A DNA stretch of 12,304 nt, taken from an uncultured bacterium (GTDB taxonomy: Bacteria; Actinomycetota; Coriobacteriia; Coriobacteriales; Coriobacteriaceae). The notes below the pieces were generated by a model. It saw only the letters and a list, made by a program, of their open reading frames with translations. It was not told where the DNA came from and searched no databases. Each line of letters begins with the position of its first letter. Position 1 is the first letter of the stretch. Positions 1 through 5,483 of the stretch are shown here, piece after piece. The DNA lies in the NCBI GenBank assembly GCA_905215225.1, contig CAJMPM010000018.1, forward strand, positions 1 through 12,304, written 5' to 3'. The translations under genes and the position numbers were made by a program.

Positions 1-542
1 GAAACGATGACGAGGAAAAGGCCGCGAAGGCTCTTGGAATATCGGGCGCCCTCCAAGCCGATACGTCGGAGGCTCCGATCTTGGGCGTCTATGTGAACAA
101 CTACAGCTATTCGAAGATGGATTGGTTCCTTGATAAGCGAGTCACCATCGATTCTTCGGTTGAAAATGCCGATGGCTCGACGACGTATCGAGTGACCACC
201 ACGCTCAAGAACACGATGACCCCCCAGGAGAAGGCCGAGATGCCTGGTTATTTCCAGGGCCATAACGGCATTAGCCAGGATATTGATGACGAGGTACTGA
301 GGCTCTATCTCTATGCTCCCGCGGGAGGCAGCATTTCGGACATTAAGACTTCGGGCTCCGGTTCTATCGAGATGAACGAAGCGACGCACGATGGTCTGAA
401 GGTTGCATGGGGCGGCGTCCACATGCTTCTTGGACAAGACATAAAGGTCGAGTACACGGTCACGACTTCGAAGGACTCTGGGCACAAAGAGCTTAAGGTT
501 CGTACCACGCCAACCGCTCAAACGTTCGAACAGGATAAGTAA
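1..542 (+). CDS. DUF4012-type protein, C-terminal part (5' end outside window)
   Basis: The reading frame is open from base 3 with no stop before TAA at 540-542, giving 179 residues of a longer protein. The TTG at 81 is an internal codon, not a convincing start. The visible part has the pattern I associate with the C-terminal domain of DUF4012 proteins of Gram-positive bacteria: GVYVNNYSYSKMDWFLD (family style is GVY-N-GSKMDYYLD), a beta-rich stretch ending TTTLKNTMTP, PGYF, then LYLYAPAGG and a final YTVTTS strand. Such proteins usually have an N-terminal membrane anchor and an extracellular part, and are often found near cell-surface polysaccharide genes; their biochemical function is not established. 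Only three bases separate it from glmM, so the two are probably co-transcribed. Its GC content appears lower than that of glmM. The CDS is near certain; the family call is by recognition only. Confidence 0.7.
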   Translation, partial: NDDEEKAAKALGISGALQADTSEAPILGVYVNNYSYSKMDWFLDKRVTIDSSVENADGSTTYRVTTTLKNTMTPQEKAEMPGYFQGHNGISQDIDDEVLRLYLYAPAGGSISDIKTSGSGSIEMNEATHDGLKVAWGGVHMLLGQDIKVEYTVTTSKDSGHKELKVRTTPTAQTFEQDK

Positions 543-545
543 GAT

Positions 546-1877
546 ATGAAGTACTTCGGCACCGACGGCTTTCGCGGCGAGGCCAACGTTGGGCTGACGG
601 TAGAGCACGCTTATAAGATCGGCCGCTTTGTGGGCTGGTATTACGGCGCCAACCGCGGGGCCAAGGCGCGCGTGATCGTGGGCAAGGACACGCGTCGCTC
701 GAGCTATATGTTCGAGGCGGCGCTGGTGAGCGGCCTGGTCGCGAGCGGCGCGGACGCCTACATGCTGCACGTGATCCCGACGCCGGGCGTGGCGCATCAG
801 ACCGTGGAGGGCTGCTTCGATTGCGGCATCATGATCAGCGCGAGCCACAACCCGTTTTGCGATAACGGCATTAAGCTCGTCAACAGCGATGGCTTTAAGA
901 TGGACGAGGACGTGCTGGAGCTCATCGAGGACTACATCGATGGCAAGAGCGAAGTTCCGCTGGCCACGGGCAACCACATCGGTGCCACGGTGGACTACAT
1001 GCAGGGCCGCAACCGCTACATTGCTTCGCTCATCGCCAGCGCGAACTTTTCGCTGCAGGGCGTCAAGATCGGTATTGACTGCGCCAACGGCTCGGCTTCC
1101 TCGGTGGCCAAGCCGGTGTTTGACGCGCTGGGCGCCGACGTGCGCGTGATCAATGCCGCGCCTGATGGTTTTAACATCAACGTCGACTGCGGCTCCACGC
1201 ATATGGAGCGCCTGCAGCGCCACGTGGTGGAGCAGGGCCTGGACGTGGGCTTTGCCTACGACGGCGATGCCGACCGCTGCTTGGCCGTGGACGAGCGCGG
1301 TCGCGTGGTCGACGGCGACCAGATCCTGTACGTGTGCGGCGTGTATCTAAACAAGCACGGGCGCCTTTCGGGCGGTACCGTGGTGCCGACGATTGCCAGC
1401 AACTTTGGCCTGATCAAATCGCTGGAGCTTGCCGGTCTGAGCGCTGTGACCAGCGGCGTGGGCGACCGTCACGTGTATGCCAAGATGCGCGAGGGCGGCT
1501 ACAGCCTGGGCGGCGAGCAGACGGGCCATACGATTTTTGGCGATATCGAGCGCACGGGCGATGGTATTATGACCTCGCTGCGTGTGATGGAAGTGATTCG
1601 CGCCGAACGCGAGACGCTCTCGCAGCTTACGGCTCCGTGCAAGCTGCTGCCGCAGGCGCAGGTTGCCGTGCGCGTGGCGGATAAGGACGCCGCGCTCGAG
1701 AACATGGGCGTGCAGAATGCGATCGCCGAGGCCGAGGCCGCGCTGGCGGGCGAGGGCCGCGTGCTGGTGCGCAAGAGCGGAACCGAGTCGGTGATTCGCG
1801 TTTTGGCCGAAGCTCCCGACCAGGCAGCTGCCGACGTCGCCATGAAGCGCATCGCCGCGGCGCTGGAAGCTCTGTAG
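546..1877 (+). CDS. glmM: Phosphoglucosamine mutase GlmM
   Basis: A cytoplasmic enzyme that interconverts glucosamine-6-phosphate and glucosamine-1-phosphate on the way to UDP-GlcNAc, the precursor of peptidoglycan. The 443 residues match the usual family length of about 445. Visible landmarks of the alpha-D-phosphohexomutase fold: KYFGTDGFRG at the N-terminus; the phosphoserine loop ISASHNPFCDNGIK with the catalytic serine at residue 100; the magnesium loop DGDADR at 239-244; the sugar-recognition loop GGEQTGH at 322-328; and the phosphate-binding RKSGTESVIRV near 409-419. GGEQTGH and the short N-terminal GTDGFRG favour GlmM over phosphomannomutase or phosphoglucomutase. The start ATG lies three bases after the upstream stop, with AGGA at about 534-537 as a weak ribosome site inside the previous gene, which suggests translational coupling. 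All key residues are present. Confidence 0.96.
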   Translation: MKYFGTDGFRGEANVGLTVEHAYKIGRFVGWYYGANRGAKARVIVGKDTRRSSYMFEAALVSGLVASGADAYMLHVIPTPGVAHQTVEGCFDCGIMISASHNPFCDNGIKLVNSDGFKMDEDVLELIEDYIDGKSEVPLATGNHIGATVDYMQGRNRYIASLIASANFSLQGVKIGIDCANGSASSVAKPVFDALGADVRVINAAPDGFNINVDCGSTHMERLQRHVVEQGLDVGFAYDGDADRCLAVDERGRVVDGDQILYVCGVYLNKHGRLSGGTVVPTIASNFGLIKSLELAGLSAVTSGVGDRHVYAKMREGGYSLGGEQTGHTIFGDIERTGDGIMTSLRVMEVIRAERETLSQLTAPCKLLPQAQVAVRVADKDAALENMGVQNAIAEAEAALAGEGRVLVRKSGTESVIRVLAEAPDQAAADVAMKRIAAALEAL

Positions 1878-1904
1878 TTACGCGGTTTTATCAAACCGCG
1901 TAAC
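1877..1904. repeat. Perfect 12-bp inverted repeat at the glmM stop codon
   Basis: GTTACGCGGTTT and AAACCGCGTAAC pair perfectly around a TATC loop. The left arm begins on the last base of the glmM TAG. No T-run follows on either strand, so it is not a classical intrinsic terminator. It could protect the mRNA 3' end, assist the stronger hairpin downstream, or be a protein-binding dyad. The structure is certain; its role is not known. Confidence 0.55.
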
Positions 1905-1952
1905 GGCTCGACGCTGCAAACGGCCCCAAGCGGCAATCTGACGTTCAATTTC

Positions 1953-1987
1953 AAGGGCGCGACCAGAAGGTCAGCGCCCTTTCATTT
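1953..1987 (+). terminator. Probable intrinsic terminator of glmM
   Basis: AAGGGCGCGACC (1953-1964) pairs with GGTC, a single bulged A at 1973, then GCGCCCTT (1974-1981) around an AGAA loop, giving 12 base pairs. The plus strand continues TCATTTC, an interrupted T-run. It is the most terminator-like structure downstream of glmM. On the minus strand the trailing sequence is less T-rich. Confidence 0.6.
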
Positions 1988-2050
1988 CACGTCACCTTGC
2001 TCGCTTAGGGGCGTTTTCGCTGTCGTTGCCAAGACATTAGCGTCTACGAA

Positions 2051-2080
2051 CTAGTCATTGGGTACCTAGTTATTGGGTGA
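2051..2080. repeat. 15-bp imperfect tandem repeat
   Basis: CTAGTCATTGGGTAC (2051-2065) is followed directly by CTAGTTATTGGGTGA (2066-2080), with 13 of 15 positions identical. It is AT-richer than its surroundings and lies in the intergenic gap where glmM and the M32 peptidase gene converge. It could be a short duplication, a protein site, or the edge of a dispersed repeat; the sequence alone does not decide. Confidence 0.6.
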
Positions 2081-2119
2081 AAACAGGGGACGCTGCGGAT
2101 TGGTTCCGCGGCGCCCCCT
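2078..2119 (-). terminator. Intrinsic terminator of the M32 carboxypeptidase gene
   Basis: On the minus strand a GC-rich stem (right arm 2105-2119, left arm 2085-2099, loop about 2100-2104) combines AGGGG/CCCCT, CGC/GCG and GCGGA/TCCGC blocks, interrupted by one A/C mismatch and one G-T pair. It is followed on that strand by TGTTTTC. It lies 25 bases beyond the carboxypeptidase stop codon. The plus strand has only TT after the stem, so it probably works mainly for the minus-strand transcript. Confidence 0.75.
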
Positions 2120-2143
2120 TTGCGTTGGCGTGTCGGTTATGCC

Positions 2144-3718
2144 TTACAGCTCGTAGAGCGTGGTGAACTTGTCCTGCAGGTAGCTGCAGTAGTAGCGGGC
2201 GTCGAATGCCATGCCGCAGGCGCCCTTGATGAGCTCCGGCGCGTCCTTGGCGCGGCCCCACTGCCAAATGTGCTCGCCCAGCCAGGCGCGGACGGGCGCC
2301 AGGTCGCCGCTCGCACAGGCGCCGTTAAGGTCGACACCGTCGCGGCACATGGCCGGCACAAACATGGCATCGTAGGCGCTACCCAGCGCATAGGTGGGGA
2401 AGTAGCCAAACGAGCCGCCGCTCCAGTGCGTATCCTGCAGGCAGCCGTGCGTGTCGTCGGGAACGGGGATGCCAAGGTACTCGTCCATAAAGCGGTTCCA
2501 AAGCGCGGGGATATCCTTGGCCGTGGCCTCGCCGGCAAACAGCATGCGCTCGATCTGGTAGCGCACTATAATATGCAGCGGGTAGGTGAGCTCGTCGGCC
2601 TCGGTGCGGATCAGCGACGGCTGCGCGATGTTCACGGCGTGGTAGAGCGTGTCCTCGTCGACGTCGCCGTAGACCTCGGGTGCGTGGCGGCGCAGCACCT
2701 CGAGCAGCGGTCCCATAAAGGCGCGGCTGCGACCCACGGTGTTCTCAAAGAAGCGGCTCTGGCTCTCGTGGATGCCCATGGAGGTGCCACCCTCCAGGCA
2801 CGTGCGCGCGTAAGCGGGGTTCACGCCCAGCTCGTACATGGTGTGACCGGCCTCGTGGATGATGCTGTAGACGTTGGAGATGCAATCGTCCTCGTAGATG
2901 TGCGTGGCGATGCGTGCGTCGCCCACGGCAAAGCCCTCGCTAAACGGATGCTCGGTAAAGGCAAGCGTGGTGGCGTCCAGGTCCAGGCCGACGAGCTTCA
3001 TGAGGTCGAAGCTCATGGCGCGCTGGGCGGCCTCGGGCACGCGGGCGTGCAAAAAGTCGGCTTCGGGCTGCTGGCCGCGCTCGCCGATGGCGTGCACGAG
3101 CGGCACGACCGTGGCCTTGACCTCGTCGCAAAACGCGTCGAAGCTCTTGGCAGAAAGGCCGCGCTCGTACTGGTCGAGCCAAACATCGTATGGGTCGCGC
3201 TTGGGGTCCATGAGCTCGGCCTGATGCTTAAGTTGGGCGACGATTCTATCCACATAGGGCTCAAAGCTCGCCCAGTCATTGGCCGTCTTGGCTTTGTGCC
3301 ACACGGCATCGGCCTCGCAGGTGAGCCTGGTCCAGGCCTCGGCCTCCTCGGTGGGAATGACGCTCGCTTCGCGCTGGTCGCGGCCGAGCACGCGGATCTC
3401 GTCGAGCAGCTGCGGGTCGTCGATCTTGCCGCCTGCAACCGTCTCACGCGCGAGAGAGCGCACGAGCTCAACGGACTTTTCGCTGGTCAGGAGCTTATGG
3501 TGCTCGCCGGCAAGGGTGCCCATGGCATCGGCGCGCGCTGCGGCGCCGTTGGCGGGGGCAATGGTCGCGCCGTCAAACTCGGCAATCTTGAGCAGGTACT
3601 CGCGGGTCCACAGCTTGCCCTCGAGCTTGCGGAATTTTTTGACGGCCTTATCGACCTTCATGCTTTTGGGCGTCTTGCCCGCTGCGGGCTTGGCCTTCTT
3701 ATCGTGTTTCTTTCCCAT
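2144..3718 (-). CDS. Zinc metallocarboxypeptidase, peptidase family M32
   Basis: A 524-residue protein, matching the usual length of about 500 for M32 (Thermus/Pyrococcus carboxypeptidase type). These enzymes remove C-terminal amino acids from peptides in the cytoplasm. The zinc site HEAGH is at 288-292 with Glu289 as catalytic base; HESQS at 317-321 supplies the third ligand, Glu318. Further M32 signatures are present: GCLQDTHWSGGSFGYFPTYA near 425-444, and YPLHIIVRYQIER near 379-391. The start at 3718 is preferred because AAGGAT lies five bases upstream on the minus strand; an ATG 45 bases further upstream has no such site. The first 35 residues are very rich in lysine and probably disordered, an oddity that is not part of the catalytic fold. 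The gene stands alone, divergent from the T-box-pheST unit, and has its own terminator. I saw no signal peptide. Confidence 0.93.
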   Translation of the reverse strand: MGKKHDKKAKPAAGKTPKSMKVDKAVKKFRKLEGKLWTREYLLKIAEFDGATIAPANGAAARADAMGTLAGEHHKLLTSEKSVELVRSLARETVAGGKIDDPQLLDEIRVLGRDQREASVIPTEEAEAWTRLTCEADAVWHKAKTANDWASFEPYVDRIVAQLKHQAELMDPKRDPYDVWLDQYERGLSAKSFDAFCDEVKATVVPLVHAIGERGQQPEADFLHARVPEAAQRAMSFDLMKLVGLDLDATTLAFTEHPFSEGFAVGDARIATHIYEDDCISNVYSIIHEAGHTMYELGVNPAYARTCLEGGTSMGIHESQSRFFENTVGRSRAFMGPLLEVLRRHAPEVYGDVDEDTLYHAVNIAQPSLIRTEADELTYPLHIIVRYQIERMLFAGEATAKDIPALWNRFMDEYLGIPVPDDTHGCLQDTHWSGGSFGYFPTYALGSAYDAMFVPAMCRDGVDLNGACASGDLAPVRAWLGEHIWQWGRAKDAPELIKGACGMAFDARYYCSYLQDKFTTLYEL

Positions 3719-3723
3719 GCCAT

Positions 3724-3729
3724 ATCCTT
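3724..3729 (-). promoter_or_regulatory. Ribosome-binding site deciding the M32 start
   Basis: On the minus strand AAGGAT precedes the ATG at 3718 by five bases. This supports the shorter protein (starting MGKKHDKK) over the ATG at 3763. Confidence 0.7.
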
Positions 3730-3836
3730 GATCTCGCGAGCCGAGCGCCACGGATGGGCGCACGGCCAGTTTGCACAGCTACCTGCCTTGTACCCAGCGC
3801 GAACAAAACGGAACGCGGCGATATGCTCGCAGAATG

Positions 3837-3845
3837 TGTTATCCT
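3837..3845 (+). promoter_or_regulatory. Extended -10 promoter for the T-box-pheST transcript
   Basis: TGTTATCCT is an extended -10 element (TG, one base, TATCCT). The expected start near 3851-3853 would place transcription a few bases before T-box Stem I. There is no good -35 hexamer 17 bases upstream, as is common for extended -10 promoters. The placement is inferred from how well it fits the leader start. Confidence 0.45.
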
Positions 3846-3856
3846 ATAGCCCAATG

Positions 3857-4136
3857 CGTTGACGGAGAGGGTTTTGCCCGCCGCGTCGCCGGCAAGAGAG
3901 GGAAGGTCATGGGCTGCAAGCCTTCCTGCGGTGGCAAGGGCCAAGCGTTCACTCCCGAGCAGCGACCTCAACGGGCGCGCGGCCAGCGGCGGCGAAGCCC
4001 CAGTAGGGAAGCCGTGTGCCTCGCGACAAGGGGCAAAGAGTGGGCGCGGCGGGCCAGACATCCGCCGGGTCAAACAAGGTGGTACCGCGGAATTCAACCG
4101 TCCTTGGGCAATGCACATGCCCGAGGGCGGTTTTTT
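3857..4136 (+). promoter_or_regulatory. T-box riboswitch leader, tRNA-Phe specific
   Basis: A T-box leader senses uncharged tRNA in the nascent mRNA and lets transcription continue into synthetase genes. The diagnostic T-box AACAAGGTGGTACCGCGG lies at 4073-4090. Stem I closes with CGTTGA (3857-3862) and TCAACG (3968-3973). Its distal part shows GCA/TGC (3892-3894/3927-3929), an AGAGAG bulge at 3895-3900 and GGAAGG/CCTTCC (3901-3906/3921-3926). The best specifier is TTC at 3948-3950 followed by A, a phenylalanine codon. Stem III is CGGCGG/CCGCCG (4047-4052/4062-4067). The antiterminator forms from AAGG/CCTT (4076-4079/4102-4105) and GCGG/CCGT (4087-4090/4098-4101) with the bulge TGGTACC; TGGT at 4080-4083 pairs with the ACCA end of tRNA-Phe. 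It competes with the terminator at 4098-4136. Specifier, acceptor-end match and the downstream pheS agree. Confidence 0.95.
4098..4136 (+). terminator. T-box regulated intrinsic terminator
   Basis: A 13-bp stem, CCGTCCTTGGGCA (4098-4110) with TGCCCGAGGGCGG (4118-4130), has two G-T wobbles and a 7-base loop, followed by six T at 4131-4136. Its left arm contains the bases (4098-4105) needed for the antiterminator, so the two folds are mutually exclusive. The default without uncharged tRNA-Phe would be termination. Confidence 0.93.
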
Positions 4137-4222
4137 GTTACCGAACCGGGCCGCGATCTCGCAACGTCAGACGGCGGCAGCCGCCCCGGCAAGCGGGGAG
4201 CGCGAGAGACGAAAGGGAAGAC

Positions 4223-5299
4223 ATGAGTCTGATTGATGATCTGGTCAAACTCGAGGAAGAGGCCAAGGAGCTCGTCGCAGGCGCCGACGACGCCGCCAAG
4301 CTCGAGGCTGCGCGCGTTGAGCTGCTCGGTCGCAAGGGTCGTATTACCGGCCTGATGCGCATGATGGGCAAGCTCGCCCCCGAGGATCGTCCCATGATGG
4401 GCAAACGCGCCAACGAGATGCGCCAGCTGATCGAGGGCATGCTCGACGAGCGCGCCACCGAGATGAAGGCCGCCGCCCTCAAGCACGCACTCGAGCACGA
4501 GGCCGTCGACATCACGCTGCCGGGCATCCGTCCGCAGATCGGTCACCAGCACCTGATCAAGCAGATCATCGAGGAGGCCGAGGACATCTTCTGCGGCATC
4601 GGCTACACCGTCGAGTCCGGCCCTATGGTCGATACCTCCTACTACAACTTCACCGCGCTCAACGCGCCCATGGATCACCCGAGCCGCTCGGCTCGCGACA
4701 CGTTCTATGTGGTCGACAACAACCCCGGCAGCGTCGCGCATCCCGAGGCTCACGCTCACGGCGAGTCCGACGTGCTGCTGCGCACCCAGACCTCGGGCGT
4801 GCAGATCCACACCATGGAGTCGCAAAAGCCGCCCATCTACATGATCTGCCCGGGCACCGTCTACCGTCCCGACACGGCCGACGCCTGCCACCTGCCGCAG
4901 TTCAATCAGATCGAGGGCCTGGTCGTCGACGAGGGTATCACCTTTGGCGATCTTAAGGGCACGCTCGACTACTTTGTTAAGTGCATGTTTGGCGAGGATC
5001 GCAAGACGCGCTATCGCCCGCACTTCTTCCCCTTCACCGAGCCGAGCTGCGAGGTGGACGTGAGCTGCCACGTCTGCGGCGGCAAGGGCTGCAACTTCTG
5101 CAAGCACAGCGGCTGGATCGAGATCCTGGGCTGCGGCATGGTCGACCCCAACGTCCTGATCAGCTGCGGCATCGACCCCGAGAAGTACACCGGCTTCGCC
5201 TTTGGCATTGGCGCCGAGCGCGTCGCGGCCCTGCGCTACGACCTGCCCGACCTGCGCACGTTGATGACTGGCGATATGCGCTTCTTGAATCAGTTCTAG
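4223..5299 (+). CDS. pheS: Phenylalanyl-tRNA synthetase alpha subunit
   Basis: The catalytic subunit of the (alpha-beta)2 cytoplasmic enzyme that charges tRNA-Phe. It has 358 residues; the family is usually 330-350. Residues 1-95 form the helical coiled-coil arm that contacts tRNA. The class II core follows: motif 1 region GHQHLIKQIIEEAEDIFCGI (107-126), motif 2 GTVYRPDTADACHLPQFNQI (211-230) with Arg215, FPFTEPSCEVDV (269-280), and motif 3 GFAFGIGAERVAAL (324-337) with Arg333. Ala326 aligns with the phenylalanine-pocket residue Ala294 of the E. coli protein. A C-x2-C-x4-C-x2-C group (Cys282, 285, 290, 293) is inserted before GWIEILGCGMVDPNVL, as in several Gram-positive PheS. The ATG at 4223 is chosen because GAAAGGGAAG precedes it; the open frame extends upstream only through the T-box leader. 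It is regulated by that leader. Confidence 0.97.
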   Translation: MSLIDDLVKLEEEAKELVAGADDAAKLEAARVELLGRKGRITGLMRMMGKLAPEDRPMMGKRANEMRQLIEGMLDERATEMKAAALKHALEHEAVDITLPGIRPQIGHQHLIKQIIEEAEDIFCGIGYTVESGPMVDTSYYNFTALNAPMDHPSRSARDTFYVVDNNPGSVAHPEAHAHGESDVLLRTQTSGVQIHTMESQKPPIYMICPGTVYRPDTADACHLPQFNQIEGLVVDEGITFGDLKGTLDYFVKCMFGEDRKTRYRPHFFPFTEPSCEVDVSCHVCGGKGCNFCKHSGWIEILGCGMVDPNVLISCGIDPEKYTGFAFGIGAERVAALRYDLPDLRTLMTGDMRFLNQF

Positions 5300-5483
5300 G
5301 CTGCGGCTTGCCCAAGCACGACACCTCGGCGCTCATTCGTCGCTTGCGTACCAAAGTACGCGGCGCTCCTCTTTCGGGCCGATCTGCCGCACTTGGACAA
5401 CCCTCGCTTTGTAAGGAATGTTCACAAAGTTGAAGTTTCCACCTGCATCTCTTCGCAGGCTTTCAGTATGAAAGGAGAGCTAG
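5300..5483 (+). other. 184-nt pheS-pheT spacer with hairpins and repeat-like sequence
   Basis: No credible gene is present. The spacer holds a perfect hairpin GCGTAC-CAAA-GTACGC (5346-5361); two copies of CGGCGCTC (5327-5334 and 5361-5368); an inverted pair TTGCCCAAG (5308-5316) and CTTGGACAA (5392-5400) with one mismatch; and, close to pheT, CCTGC/GCAGG (5442-5459) and CTTTCA-GTA-TGAAAG (5460-5474). The last overlaps the pheT ribosome site AAGGAG (5472-5477). I saw no T-run after any stem, so co-transcription of pheS and pheT is likely. Confidence 0.6.

Noticed and set aside
3719..3836. Minus-strand promoter for the M32 gene
   Set aside because: Candidates such as TACAAG near 3785-3790 lacked a properly spaced -35, so none is reported although a promoter must exist here.
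2120..3862. 580-residue plus-strand open frame opposite the M32 peptidase gene
   Set aside because: It is the antisense shadow of a GC-rich gene. The minus-strand protein has the full M32 motif set; the plus-strand frame shows low-complexity Val/Ala/Gly/Leu runs and no recognisable domain.
4016..4222. N-terminal extension of pheS from 4016
   Set aside because: This stretch is the T-box and its terminator; a good ribosome site precedes ATG 4223, where PheS homology begins.
4094..5107. 337-residue minus-strand frame opposite pheS
   Set aside because: Composition is Val/Ala/Leu/Asp/His-rich as expected from reverse-reading GC-rich codons; PheS on the plus strand is unambiguous.
5300..5483. tRNA gene in the pheS-pheT spacer
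   Set aside because: No T-loop GGTTCRA motif and no cloverleaf could be found.
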